Notes: generated by a model from the sequence alone, not told the origin. 64,000 nt of DNA from Isoetes taiwanensis (GCA_021234155.1 JAJEKV010000226.1:560001-624000), one strand, 5' to 3'. Counted from the stretch's first letter, positions 45,971 through 57,725 are shown. Numbers and translations are program-made.

Positions 45971-46497
45971 GTTTCCTAATAGTGTTTCTTCTCAACTTGT
46001 CCACCCTGTGCTAAACTTGCCTGATACCATTCCATCCATAGTCCAGCTTGTTCAAAACCTCCATGCTCAAGAAGCAACACATTTACATGCTGCAGAACAA
46101 ACTGATGAACAAGGTGACCAACATGAAGCACGACAAGCTGCAGAAAATAGTGATTCAGACACAGATTTAGATGAAAGCATGACATTGCATCAGTTCATGA
46201 AAAAATCTTGATTGAAGCAGATGTTGCATGTTGCACAATTTTGGATTGTCAACTTTGAAGTCTATGTTTTTATATTATGAAGTCTCCAAACATATCTGAA
46301 TTCCAGGAATTAAAGAACATATGTGATAAGTTTTTATATGAAGAACTGTATTACTGTTCATTCAACTGTACTACAATATAAATAGGTTTCTTATGGGAAC
46401 AATTCTTGCCTGCAGAACATGCAAATACTCCAATAACTAAGGCCAATAACTAAGTGTATTGAATATTTTAAACCTGCAAGTTTTTGGTATTATATTT
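45971..46497 (+). pseudogene. Acidic C-terminal exon-like fragment
   Basis: After the minisatellite an open frame to 46211 reads 'PSIVQLVQNLHAQEATHLHA' and 'AENSDSDTDLDESMTLHQFM', then a stop. The Gln/Glu/Asp-rich tail is protein-like and unrelated to the repeat unit, suggesting a captured terminal exon of an unknown gene. 46212-46497 is non-coding, AT-rich. Confidence 0.35.
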
Positions 46498-46939
46498 AGC
46501 CAGTTTTACAGCATTGCATGAATGAACTATGTGACATACCTCTCTTCAGATTTTTGACCAAGGACAACCTTCCCCCATTTGCTTTGCTTATATCCTTGAG
46601 CATGCTGTTGAACTAGAAGAATCCATTTCCATTACACACCACAACTACTATGTTTTGAAGAAGATGTTTCGAAGCGCTGCTTCAAAGTTGTTTGATAGCT
46701 GAAAGACATAAGTCAGACAGATCAATACTTTTTGCTACATAGCTTTTAAGTGGTCAGCAGTAAGAAGACGATACTTACTCACGTAATTTGTGAATGGATG
46801 AACACAGCCATCTTGCAACAGAGTCTTTGAAGCATCCTTTTCAACCCTCTCCAGGAAATCATCAAAGGTCTCCTTCGTGGTCTGTGCTAGCATCTGGATA
46901 AAATCAATAGCTGCTTGAAAGACTTCATAAGACTCGTTT
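46498..46939 (-). pseudogene. EXO70-like exocyst subunit fragment, copy 1
   Basis: The minus-strand frame 46940-46735 reads 'YEVFQAAIDFIQMLAQTTKE', then 'TFDDFLERVEKDASKT', then 'DGCVHPFTNYVSKY'. The pattern of TxxETFxDFxxxVEKDAxKT, a D-G loop and VHPxTxYV is characteristic of plant EXO70 (A-type) proteins, which tether secretory vesicles as part of the exocyst. Only one exon-sized piece is present. It is cut on its upstream side by the LTR start at 46940. The rest of the block (46498-46735) is probably intron. The same block recurs at 55591-56032. Confidence 0.6.
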
Positions 46940-47706
46940 TGATATGGAGCAAGCACGGGGGAGTGGTCCACGGCAAATGGGTTATTGGAATTATGGCAAA
47001 TACTATGTAAATGTTATTCCTAAGGTCACCTAATAATATAAAGGGGCATAGGATAACATAGCATTTGGATGTGAAGAACCATTGATATTTATGGAAGGGG
47101 TCGAGACACTATCATTAGGATGGTTATTGGTTGAGAAAAAGATCATAGATAATGTCCCATATGATAAGTCATATAATCTAATTAAAGGCAAGGAGATATT
47201 TTGAGAAAAAGGCAACTGCATGCTAAAAAAGGCTAAAGTCGCAGAGAGATCTATAAATAGAACCTAAACTTCAGTTGCACATATCTCGGCAATCAAAGGT
47301 CCGATTGTAGCGATCTTTAGCTCGTTGGAACCGGCTCGGAGTCTAGCTTCCGAATTGGGGTAGCACAATCCGTAATTCGTCTGTATGAGAGAGTAATAGC
47401 CAAAAACGTGACAAGGGGTCACAGATTACTGTTACAGCGACTTTACAGATTTGTAATTGTTTTCTGAACTGTGGCTACTTGGAGTAGCTAGATTAGTCTG
47501 GAAGGCCAATAAGCCAGAGGCTAGAACCTGTATTTGCCATAGTACTTGTGTTTTGCCATAACCCAGTGGATCTGGTTGGGTGGTTAATGGTGCTGCCATA
47601 TCAATTGTGCATGAATAAAGTTTCTTTAGTCCGGTGTTCTATTATTTCATTATGGTTCTATGATTCTGTGTTACCACAACTTCCCAAATATACATGAATT
47701 GTATCA
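46940..47706 (+). repeat. 5' LTR of a non-coding LTR retrotransposon
   Basis: 767 bp, TGATATGG...TTGTATCA, followed by 'ag' and TGGTATCAGAGC (47709-47720). Recurs at 56033-56792 (about 760 bp) and as truncated copies 49104-49513 and 49794-50223. 'ctataaata' near 47249 is a TATA-like box. Confidence 0.8.
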
Positions 47707-48589
47707 AGTGGTATCAGAGCGGAGGTTTGCGATTCTTTTGGGAACCATGGGCAATGGGATCACCAGTTTCACTAATCTGTGAGAGGAATTAAAGAGATCA
47801 GAAACGATGGAGCTAGGAATTTCCCAGAGGGCTATAAAGATCATTGTTCTTGTATGTGCTGCAAGAACTACTATTAGTTCTTATGTTGCTGGAGCATGGC
47901 AACGGAATGAAGAGGAGATTATCATTTTGGGGTTCACAAGAACAGATTTGGATTATCTTAACGGAGTAAAAGCTTTTATGCATGAAGGGAAATCATATGA
48001 TTTGAATATTAGAGCAGTTAGTTGGAACTGAGGTGGATTTGGTGACTATTACTGCAAGAGAAGCTGGAGCATCAGTAGCAAAGACAAGTAGTTTATCGTG
48101 AAGACGAGTTGTCATGGAGACAAATAGCTTGTCATGGAGACAAGTAAACCATTGCTGCAAAACATTGAGCTCTGCTTTGTCATAATAGCCAAACTACCCA
48201 CCATAACCTCTTGCCATCTCTAGAAGTTCATCTTGGTCATTTCAGCCTGTGTAAATTCCAACCTTTAAGCCTGAGTATGGGGAACCGCAAAAGCATGCGG
48301 AGTCAGATCGTGGTGATCTGAGAGACTAATTGACCGTGGGGGTCATTTATATAAATATTTGACTTGGGAAGTCATCTATATTAAGACTTGACCTTATTTG
48401 CAGGTTTGTTTAGTGTTAAGCATTGGGGGGGGGGAGGGGAGACACTTTACATACAAGCTATCAGGGATATGGACGCAAAATTTGGATGCGGAATCTCAAA
48501 TTGTTTCCTATAGGACAGGCTTATGGGTAAAGTTCCTAAGTTGAATTTCTTTATTTGGAATAAAGAATAGATACTTTTGTTGTGTATAT

Positions 48590-48830
48590 CCATGGTAGAT
48601 TAGTGACTACGATTGCAACGTAGCCGGCTTGAACATGGTATACTAGATAGGGAATGCCTCTTGGTAGACTAATGATTGTGTCTGCAGCACAATCGGCTTG
48701 AACAAGAGTGCATAAGATGTATACTTTTGGAAGACTAGTAATTGTGATTGCAACACAATTGGCTTGACAAAAGTTGCATCTGTATCTTGGAGATACAACG
48801 TGATCGTGGTGGCGATACAATCAAGTAGTG
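48590..48830. repeat. ~75-bp tandem repeats in the LTR element
   Basis: Three imperfect units: 'tagattagtgactacgattg', 'agactaatgattgtgtctgc' and 'agactagtaattgtgattgc', each followed by (c)aac/cac-gta/aat-cggcttga or ttggcttga. Confidence 0.75.
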
Positions 48831-48949
48831 CAATGTGAGGTACGAAGATAATAACGTACGGAGGTACAAGGGATATATCAGATTTGTGGAAGTACGCGGA
48901 TATCCGTAACTACTTCCGGAGTTTTGCAGGGATTATAAAACTTTCAGAC

Positions 48950-49103
48950 TGGTGATGACCATGGAAGATCCATCTTGAGAGGGGATGGATTGGAATGGAG
49001 CATATCTTGGATGATCGCGGGATGATCCTTCTTGAGAAGGGATGGACTGAAATCGAGCGTATCTTGGACGATCGCGGACGATCTATCTTGAGAAGGGATG
49101 GAT
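48950..49103. repeat. ~58-bp tandem repeats before the 3' LTR
   Basis: Three units of 'gatccatcttgagaggggat', 'gatccttcttgagaagggat' and 'gatctatcttgagaagggat', separated by ggattgga/gactgaaa...catatcttggatgatcgcgg. The last purine stretch (gagaagggatgga) abuts the LTR and may serve as polypurine tract. Confidence 0.8.
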
Positions 49104-49513
49104 TGATATGGGGCAAGCACGGGGGAGTGGTCCACGACGAATGGGTTATTGGAATTATGGCAAATACTATGTAAATGTTATTCCTAAGGTCACCTAATAA
49201 TATAAAGGGGCATAGGATAACATAACATTTGGATGGGAAGAAGGGGTCGAGGCACTATCATTGGGATGGTTATTGGTTGAGAAAAAGATCATAGATAATG
49301 TCCCATATGATAAGTCATATAATCTAATTAAAGACAAGGAGATATTTTGAGAAAAAGGCAACTGCATGCTAAAAAAGGCTAAAGTAGCAGAGAGATCTAT
49401 AAATAGAACCTAAACTTCAGTTGGACATATCTCGGCAACCAAAGGTCCGATTGCAGCGATCTTTAGCTCGTTGGAACCGGCTCAGAGTCTAGTTTCCGAA
49501 TTGGGGCGGCACA
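49104..49513 (+). repeat. Truncated LTR joined to R
   Basis: The LTR start is intact (TGATATGGGGCAAGCACGGG) but it stops at 'ggcacattc', where repeat R begins (aaagaaacg). It lacks a 30-bp piece around the 'gaaccattgatatttatgg' stretch seen in other copies. Confidence 0.8.
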
Positions 49514-49793
49514 TTCAAAGAAACGTAAACAGTCAGCGTCACCACCACCTGCTGGAGATGCAAGTGAAAATAAAAATGAGGAGGCTAAGAATTGTAGAGC
49601 TATTCCAATACCTACAAAAAACTTCAAAGCAACTGTTCCAGAGTCCTGTGTCAGACATGATAAATAGAACAGAAAAGCAGAGTGATGTAAAGCCAATGTG
49701 CAGAAAGAAAGCAAAGATTTCTACTGAACGAGATTTCTACTGAAAGCAAAGATAAAATCAATGGCTGCTTGAAAGACTTCATAAGACTCATTT
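49514..49793. repeat. R and EXO70-block fragments fused
   Basis: R sequence (49514-49737) passes at 'tactgaacgagatttctact' into 'gataaaatcaatggctgctt', the LTR-proximal end of the EXO70 block. About 2 kb present in copy 1 is missing between them. Confidence 0.75.
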
Positions 49794-50223
49794 TGATATG
49801 GAGCAAGCACGGGGGAGTGGTCCACGACGAATGGGTTATTGGAATTATGGTAAATACTATGTAAATGTTATTCCTAAGGTCACCTAATAATATATAGGGG
49901 CATAGGATAACATAGCATTTGGATGTGAAGAACCATTGATATTTATGGAAGGGGTCGAGGCACTATCATTGGGATGGTTATTGGTTGAGAAAAAGATCAT
50001 AGATAATGTCCCATATGATAAGTCATATAATATAATTAAAGACAAGGAGATATTTTGAGAAAAAGGCAACTGCATGCTAAAAAAGGCTAAAGTCGAAGAG
50101 AGATCTATAAATAGAACCTAAACTTCAGTTGGACATATCTCGGCAACCAAAGGTCCGATTGCAGCGATCTTTAGCTCTTGGAACCGGCTCGGAGTCTAGT
50201 TTCCGAATTGCGGTGGCACATTC
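49794..50223 (+). repeat. Second truncated LTR joined to R
   Basis: Ends at the same 'ggcacattc|aaagaaacg' joint as 49513, followed by 37 bp of R (to 50260), where LINE-2 is inserted. Confidence 0.8.
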
Positions 50224-50260
50224 AAAGAAACGTAAATAGCCAGTGTCACCACCACCTGCT

Positions 50261-50910
50261 TCACTCTATTGTGAATGGTCCTCGTATTTGTGTCTCTCTT
50301 CCAGCTGATGCATCTCTTCCAAAATCTGTTGTGGTCAAAAGTGGTCTACTGTTCTTCAAATATGGTTTGTCACTAGTTAATGGTCCTGAGCTTGCAGACA
50401 TGTTTCCTGATGCTGAGGCATTCTCTAGTTTTCGCATTAGAAGAACACTTTCCTTTGCTCCTGCAACATCTGCAGCCCATGGCCAAGTGTCTCCATCTTC
50501 CTTTGATCCCTCTCCGGCCTTGGCGACTTGGGTCCTAGCCACCGCTTACGCTCTGTGTCTATTCACGCCCCTTTTTCTCCCTCTGCTCCCTCCTCCCTCT
50601 GCGTCCCCAAGCTGCTCTTCACGATGAGCAGCGTGAGAGGCTGCGGTCATTGCTCGCAAAACGAGGAACATTGGAAGCATCTCGAGGTGAGTGGTCCATC
50701 CCTCATATGAAGAGAGTTGCCCGTCGGAGAAACACTATTGCACCACAATCTCTTCCTGTTGAGTGTGCTACTCGAATTTGAACCCAGTAGTGGCTACCAT
50801 TGTTACAACCCTTCCTGCATCCTGCGGACTGACTGGGCCGATGGAGGGTGGAAGTATCATCCGCTAATAGTGACTCCATGGATTTGGAACACCGTCCACC
50901 GACCCCCGCA
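50261..50910 (+). pseudogene. LINE-2 ORF1 C-terminal remnant
   Basis: Open to 50627 in one frame: 'GPRICVSLPADASLPKSVVV' then 'GPELADMFPDAEAFSSFRIR'. After that it is Pro/Ser-rich with breaks. It lacks a start because the element is 5' truncated. No zinc knuckle is visible in what remains. Confidence 0.5.
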
Positions 50911-50912
50911 TT

Positions 50913-51650
50913 ATGAAGCTGGTTTCTTGGAATGTTCGGGGTGTTGCTTCCTCCCCAACTAAAAGGAGCAGACTTTCCATGGCTCTTGCTAGAATGAATT
51001 CAGATTTCTATTGTCTACAAGAGCACAAGTGCAAAAGAGGATGTGTAAAAGGTAGCTTCGTGATCGGTAGGAAATATAACGTCTTGGTGGGCTGCGGCGG
51101 GACTCGGCAAAAGCGGGGGGTTCTTCAAAACATGGAGACATGATAAGCTGATCACATTGATCATCTTGATGATTTGGTATTTGGATCATTATCAAGTGGT
51201 TTGATAAGGGTTAAGAGTGGGGACTAGTGAATGTGTATGCACACAATAGACCTCGTCGAGAGAGGTGCACTGGCTGCTTTGAGATCCAAACTAGTTCATT
51301 TGGGGCTCATGTTGCATGGTTCTTTGGTGGGTGACTTCAATATGGTGGAGTTGGAAGTTGATCGGTCGGCGGAGGATCGAGAAGTCATTCAAGGCTTTGA
51401 AGCGTGAACAATGGCGGCGCTTGATGCATTTGTGGCTTGGTAGAGGTGGATGGCGATGGAACCTTCACTTGGTGCAATGGCTGGCTTGGGGCTGGTAGAG
51501 CATATGCACGTCATGACAGGGGCTATTATAATGCATTGGCGGATACATATTTGCATAATTTATCTCGCCAAAACATGCTTGATGACTCTATTTCAGATCA
51601 CAATCATAATATTTCTCTTGTTCTCGGGATGGGTGCGCATAGCAGGACCA
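50913..51650 (+). pseudogene. LINE-2 ORF2, endonuclease domain
   Basis: Starts 'MKLVSWNVRGVASSPTKRSR' (50913) with 'FYCLQEHKC'. 'VNVYAHNRP' follows near 51230, a GDFNMV-type motif near 51325 ('GDFNMVELEVDRS' across frames), 'GTFTWCNGWLGAG' near 51455 and 'DDSISDHNH' (SDH motif) near 51585. Several shifts separate the motifs. It is an AP-type nuclease nicking the target DNA. Confidence 0.8.
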
Positions 51651-53520
51651 AGACTTATTTCAAGTTAAACACTTTATACTTGAAGGATGAGGAGTTTAAA
51701 GATGGATGCAAGCAAGCCTGGTCCTCTGCATTTGTGAGAAGGAAAGGAATGGCTGGGATTGTTGATGCTCTAAGCTTGAGTGAAGTCCTTTGCTAAGAAT
51801 TGGGGTCGTCGGCCGAGGATTCTTTTGCCGCTAATCGAGGGATTTTGATTGCTCGACCAACAATTAGTGGCTTGCGTGTCCGTTGTACCATCGGATGCCC
51901 GGCCGGGGAGAAGCAGATTTTGGCTAGCATTAGGCAGATGGAAATTTGAGCAAGTTCATCACGCTCGAGTTAAAGCGGGCCTGCAATGGTTCAAAGAGGG
52001 GGATCGTTGCACAGGCTTCTTTTTTAGAGCTGCAAAAATTCGGAGGCAAGCTTCTGCGATGGTGTCTCTCCAAGTTCAAGATGGGCCTCTCATCTCTGAT
52101 CCTCAGCAACTTAAGTTCTTTCTGCATGGTCACTTTTCTTCCTTTTTTGCTGCTCGTCGTCTTCCCTTCCAATCAGATTTTCAGGAGGCATTACTGGCAA
52201 AGATACATCCTATTATATCTGCGGAACAAAGAGCTACTCTAGAAGCAGAGATTACAGTGAATAATTTAGCAGATGCTACCTTCCTTTTGAAGAAAGGAAA
52301 GTGTCCTGGAATTGATGGTATTTCTGTGGAGTTCTTTCAGGAGTTATGGGATTGTGTTGGCGATGATGTATACGACGCGCGTTTTGAGGATTTCAAGAGG
52401 CAAAAGCGTCTAGACAAAATTCTCAACTTCGGACTGCATTTCTCTTATTCCTAAGTGTAAGGAACCTTCAACAATTTGATTTGGCACCCTATCACCTTAC
52501 TATCTTACAGGTACAAGATTTTTGCCAAAGCTTATGCACGAAGCTTGGATATTCTTCTTGATTCTATATCCTCTACACGGTCAGGATTTCTGCCACGACG
52601 ATGCATATTAAACAATGTAGCTGCTGCCTATGAAGGTATTTATTGGGCTCGACTTCAGGGCCATGAAATTGTATATTTGAAGCTGGACTTTGCAAAAGCA
52701 TATGACAGTGTTGACTGGGCCTTCTTAGAGAAATGTCTCTTACGCTTTGGTTTTGGTGCACAATTCACAGCTGATGTCATGAGGCTTCATTATTCTGCTC
52801 GCTCTTCTATTCTCTTCCAAGGGGAACCCTCAGCATTCTTTCAGGTGGGTCGTGGCATCCGTCAGGGCTGCCCTTTAACTCCATTGTTATTTACAGTTGT
52901 GGCTGATGTTCTTGCACGGGTCTTCTCTCTTGCCGCACATGAGGGAATCTTGCATGGACTTCCTATGAACAATGGGTCGCAGGAGATCTGTAATCAATAT
53001 GCGGACGACACTTTCCTTTTTCTGAGGGCAGGTGAGCAAAATTTGCAGAATGCCATTTCCTTGTTGGATTCCTTTTCCCTAGCATCTGGTATTTTTGTGG
53101 GTTGGCAGAAGTGTACAACACTATGGGCTTTGGACTCTCCAGTTCCACCATGTGTAGCTACCTTTCCATGGAAGATCCTTCCCCATGGTAAAGCAACCAA
53201 ACTTCTCGGTATCCCAGTAGGTGTTATATATCTCATCGAGGAGATGCGGGAGGCGATGATTAAGGGCTTGAAAAATTTTTTGGTGGTCCACGGTGAAGCT
53301 TTCCATGGCGGGGCTAATTGTTGTGGCTAAGTCGGTTTTAGCGGCACTCATGTGTATATGGCCGTTCATGTTGGCTCCACAAGTCAAAGATACAACTTCT
53401 CGTCGGGGTTTGGGGAACTTCATCCGGGGAACAGAGGAGGGTGTCTTTTTGTCAAAGTCATTGGGAAAAGCGCATGTTGCCAAAGCATTTTGGTGGCCTT
53501 GGAATGATTAATTTTCTTTT
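51651..53520 (+). pseudogene. LINE-2 ORF2, reverse transcriptase
   Basis: Frame 51849-52454 holds 'AGLQWFKEGDRCTGFFFRAA' and 'KKGKCPGIDGISVEFFQELW'. After a break near 52440, frame 52476-53330 (284 codons) holds 'YKIFAKAYARSLDILLDS', 'TRSGFLPRRCILNNVAAAYE', motif A 'LKLDFAKAYDSVDW', 'GRGIRQGCPLTPLLF', motif C 'NQYADDTFLFLRAG' and 'ASGIFVGWQKC', then 'ATKLLGIPVG'. The frame is lost near 53280. Catalytic residues are intact. Confidence 0.88.
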
Positions 53521-54795
53521 GCAGAGCAAGGTGATGATTTCTAAGTTCATTTGGAGAATTTTGAATAATGTGGATGAGTCCCCGGGTTCCCGCCTTGTTT
53601 ATCAGTCTTTGCAAATGTGCATTTCTTTTGGGTCTCGGTCCCTTAGGCCACTTTTCCCCTGGGCTCTGTTCTATCCACTGACGGCATACCCTAATGCATC
53701 CCCATTTCTTAGAGGATTGCTAGTTGCATGGGAGGCCTGCACAATCTACATTTCATTTTCACCATCTTGCACACACTAGCATGACGCAAGTTGTTGGTGG
53801 ATTCCATTGGATGGTGGTCCTCTGGTTGCTTCAGTCCACCCATTGACGCAACGTCGATGGAGAGCAGCAGGTGTGCATATGATATCCGATTGGTATAATA
53901 ATCAAAGGCAGTTGCTGACATGGGAGGAGTTTAGAGCTAAGTTCCTCCTTTTAAGGTGGGATCGAGCTATTTGGCGAAAGTGTCTTCAATTCTTCCCCGA
54001 AAGAGCACAAGTGGATGACCCCGCCCGTGGGTAGTTCATGAGCATGTCAAAGCGAGATAAGTTGGTGAATTCCATGTACAAGGTCTTGCTTGATCTTTCG
54101 ACGTCTTGCCTCCTTTCGTCCAAGTGGCCTTTGGTCATTCGAGGATCGGTGTAAAGCGGTGTGGAAGTGGGTATGGGATAAACTACTCCATCCCAAAGTA
54201 TACATTTTTATGGTGGCAAGTCACTCATCGTTGTCTCCGCGTTAATATTCTCGGTGCATGATTTAGTCGAGAGGTGTCCGCGACTTTGTCCCTTATGTGC
54301 CAGGAGGGGCCGAGACAATTGAGCATTGCTTCTTCCTGTATAGACATGTCGGACATGCTTGGTTGTGGCTTCAAGGCCTCTTTCATTGCAATTTGAATAG
54401 CCGGCCAGGTGTTATTAGCGGTTTATCCAAGTAGTTGGGATAATTTGGCAAAAGGGCCTTTCATTTGGCTTCGCATGGATCATCCGGTCCATTTGGAAAA
54501 GAAGGAATCTTCTCATATTCAAAGGTCTTGCTTGTTCGGATGCAGGTCCTTCTTGATGCCCAACAACGAATTGTCAAAGCATTGGTGCTCATCAATTGCT
54601 AATGAGGTGAAGAGCGTATTTGGGAGCACTATCTTCAGATTCATATTTACTTATGAGTTTTTACTTGCTCTTCATATTGTTTAGATGTTGTATTTGAGTG
54701 GGATGGTTTTGCTCTGGTGGACATTCTCTCCACTGAGTTATTAGTCCCCATTATACTCTGTAACTTTCTCTGGATAATAAAGGCTCAAGTCCTTC
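53521..54795 (+). pseudogene. LINE-2 RT connection and zf-RVT tail
   Basis: Reads 'MISKFIWRILNNVDESPGSR' and 'LRPLFPWALF', then near 54160-54400 'VWKWVWDKLLHPKV', with an 'ETIEHCFF' motif of the zinc-finger tail and several stops. A 3' UTR 'ggataataaaggctcaagtc' precedes the poly(A). Confidence 0.7.
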
Positions 54796-54805
54796 AAAAA
54801 AAAAA

Positions 54806-55590
54806 ACCACCACCTGCTGGAGATGCAAGTGAAAATGAAAATGAGGAGGCCAAGAATTGTAGAGATATCCCAACACCTACAAAAAATCTTCAAAGCAACT
54901 GTTCCAGAGTCCTGTGTCAGCCACGATTAAACAGAACAGAAAAGTAGAGTGATATGAAGCCAATGTGCAGAAAGAAAGCAAAGATTTCTACTGAACGAGG
55001 TATTCCTTCAATCAATAGAAGAAACTGAACGAAGCACAGTTTCATTATATACGGACTTTCTATAAGTCCATATATATCTCAAATGCTCATAAATGTGTAG
55101 AATAAAGGGTGTATAGTACAACATAAATGGAGATGTGAGACAAACATCTAAAATTAATTCATTAGATGTCATTTACAAACATATGGAGCATATAACATTA
55201 TGACTAAATGTACAGTAATGCAGCCTGAAATTAGGCGAGCACCCAATTTTGAGTTACTTCTATCCGAATTCATCGAATATATAACAAATAATTCTCAAGA
55301 GTCAGGTTGCTCTTCATCTGGCAGACCTTTTTCAGTTTCTTCAATCTATGCTTGAGCTTGCTAGGGGCAGCATCTTTCATATTTTCTATCATCTCCATAA
55401 ATTTTTGGAAGTTCAGTGATTTATTTCACTCCTCTTCTATCTCACATGGAGCCGACTTCTCGATCTGTCAAGACTCTCGTAGCTATTAATTCTGCACGAC
55501 AATAAAAAGTTCAGTTAGAACAAAAAGTTATGACCCAAAAGGCCAAACTGGGCATGGCAAAAAGTTTTCCCCCAAGGGCCAAACTAGGCG
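54806..55590. repeat. Repeat R, copy 3
   Basis: Continues R after the LINE-2 insertion ('ccaccacctgctggagatgc'). A palindrome is near 55044-55074 (left arm changed by one base). It runs to one partial minisatellite unit (55555-55588) and then, by deletion, straight into the EXO70 block at 'cccagttttacagc'. Confidence 0.75.
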
Positions 55591-56032
55591 CCCAGTTTTA
55601 CAGCATTGCATGAATGAACTATGTGACATACCTCTCTTCAGAACTTTGACCAAGGACAACCTTCCCCCATGTGCTGATATCCTTGAGCAAGCTGCTGAAC
55701 TAGAAGAATCCATTTCCATTACACGCCACAACTACTATGTTTTGAAGAAGATGTTTCGAAGAGCTGCTTCAAAGTTGTTTGATAGCTGAAAGACATAAGT
55801 CAGACAGGTCAATACTTTTTGCTACATAGCTTTTAAGTGGTCAGCAGTAAGAAGACGATACTTACTCACGTAATTTGTGAATGGATGAACACGGCCATCC
55901 TGCAACAGAGTCTTTGAAGCATCCTTTTCAACCCTCTCCAGGAAATCATCAAAGGTCTCCTTCTGAACGAGATTTCTACTGAAAGCAAAGATAAAATCAA
56001 TGGCTGCTTGAAAGACTTCATAAGACTCATTT
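55591..56032 (-). pseudogene. EXO70-like fragment, copy 2
   Basis: Same block as 46498-46939. The minus-strand frame reads 'KETFDDFLERVEKDASKTLL' and 'DGRVHPFTNYVSKY'. Upstream of 'KETF' the frame is disturbed by a short filler of R sequence ('tgaacgagatttctactgaa', near 55965-55985), the same filler as at 49730-49750. Confidence 0.6.
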
Positions 56033-56792
56033 TGATATGGAGCAAGCACGGGGGAGTGGTCCACGGCGAATGGGTTATTGGAATTATGGCAAATACTATG
56101 TAAATGTTATTCCTAAGGTCACCTAATAATATAAAGGGGCATAGGATAACATAGCATTTGGATGTGAAGAACCATTGATATTTATGGAAGGGGTCGAGGC
56201 ACTATCACTGGGATGGTTATTGGTTGAGAAAAAGATCATAGATAATGTCCCATATGATAAGTCATATAATCTAATTAAAGGCAATGAGATATTTTGAGAA
56301 AGAGGCAACTGCATGCTAAAAAAGGCTAAAGTCGCAGAGAGATCTATAAATAGATCCTAAACGTCAGTTAGACATATCTCGGCAATCAAAGGTCCGATTG
56401 TAGCGATCTTTAGCTTGTTGGAACCGGCTCGGAGTCTAGTTTCCGAATTGGTGTGGCACATTCTATAGTTCCTCTGTATGAGAGAGCCAAAAACGTGAAA
56501 AGGGGTCACAGATTACTGCTACAGCGACTTTACAGATTTGTAATTGTTTTCTGAACTGTGGCTACTTGGAGTAGCTAGATTAGTCTGGAAGGCCAATAAG
56601 CCAGAGGCTAGAACCTGTATTTGCCATAGTACTTGTGTTTTGCCATAACCCAGTAGATCCGGTTGGGTGGTTAATGGTGCTGCCATATCAATTGTGCATG
56701 AATAAAGTTTATTTAGTCCGGTGTTCTATTTTTCATTATAGTTCTATGATTCTGTGTTGCCACAACTTTCCAAATATACATGAATTGTATCA
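56033..56792 (+). repeat. LTR of the non-coding LTR element, last copy
   Basis: About 760 bp, TGATATGG...TTGTATCA, followed by a primer site with one change (TGGTGTCAGAGC, 56795-56806) and about 140 bp of internal sequence matching 47721-47850 before homology stops near 56950. Confidence 0.8.
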
Positions 56793-56950
56793 AGTGGTGT
56801 CAGAGCGGAGGTTTGCGATTCTTTTGGGAACCATGGGCAATGGGATCACCAGTTTCACTAATCTGTGAGAGGAATTAAAGAGATCAGAAACGATGGAGCT
56901 AGGAATTTTCCAGAGGGATGTAAAGATCATTGTTCTTGTATACGCTGAAT

Positions 56951-57725
56951 GATAGAATGCCATGGTTGACCCAAATTCCGGCTAAGATGTCGGTCAGGCC
57001 GATCGGCCAGACCGATCCGGATATAAACAAAGGTGTAATGCTTTCGGATCTTATCTTTGTGGTGACAGAAGATTGATTAATGAATTCAAAGATCGTGCTT
57101 GGGCTCTCGAAATATGAGTCAACTTTGCTACAGTAAATTGGTCAATACAATATGAACAGTAAAATTCCAATGGTTCGTTAAATGATTATTTGAATAGTGA
57201 ATAGTGAAGTATTTGAATGCCTTGATTCATAATTGAAGAGCATTTGCATCATTGCTATTGAAAATTGTCTAGCCATAATTTTAAAAGTATCTAGGCATAA
57301 TCCTTCAAACATTGTCATAAATGTTGGCAGTGTAGAAGATATAATTTGTCCATATTTGTGCATTTGGGATGAAATTGTGATCGAGGGAGTATTGCCATGT
57401 GATCTTACCCGTATAAGTTGTGTGAAACTAGTCATCTTGGCATATATGCTTGTTATTTGAAGTTATGAACCTTGTAGGGGTATTGTTTTAATGGTTGAAG
57501 TTAAGGATGGTTATTAAAAAAGACATAAACCAAGGGCTGGGCAAAAGCCCTTTCCAATGGAACAGGCACGAATGTGGAAGAGACAGATTTAGAGCATTCC
57601 GGAAAGGAGAGCAGGGGATTCTCCTTCAGATCAGAGCAGAGGATTTAGTGCATTTCGGAAAGGAGATCAGAGGATTGAAGGAGGGGACGGATTGAGAAGC
57701 GGGTCGACGAGTTGGAAGGTAGCCA
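56951..57725. other. Unassigned
   Basis: No gene recognised. A local palindrome-rich patch 'tcaggccgatcggccagacc' lies near 56995. Small frames at 57233-57460 carry no motif. Confidence 0.45.

Larger units (their letters stand above)
47707..49103 (+). mobile_element. Internal region of the non-coding LTR element
   Basis: The initiator tRNA-Met primer site is at 47709-47720. A short frame around 47807-48031 ('MELGISQRAIKIIVLVCAAR') has no Gag or Pol motif. A G/A-rich tract at about 48424-48440 (ggggggggggagggga) may be an internal purine tract. Two tandem arrays follow. No pol is encoded, so this is a LARD/TRIM-like element that would depend on another element's enzymes. Confidence 0.6.
50261..54805 (+). 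mobile_element. LINE-2: L1-type LINE with 13-bp target duplication
   Basis: 4.5 kb between duplications accaccacctgct at 50248-50260 and 54806-54818, ending in a short poly(A) (54796-54806). The order is ORF1 remnant, endonuclease, RT, zf-RVT tail. Related to LINE-1 but clearly diverged. It starts inside ORF1, so it was truncated at insertion. Inserted in repeat R. Confidence 0.9.
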
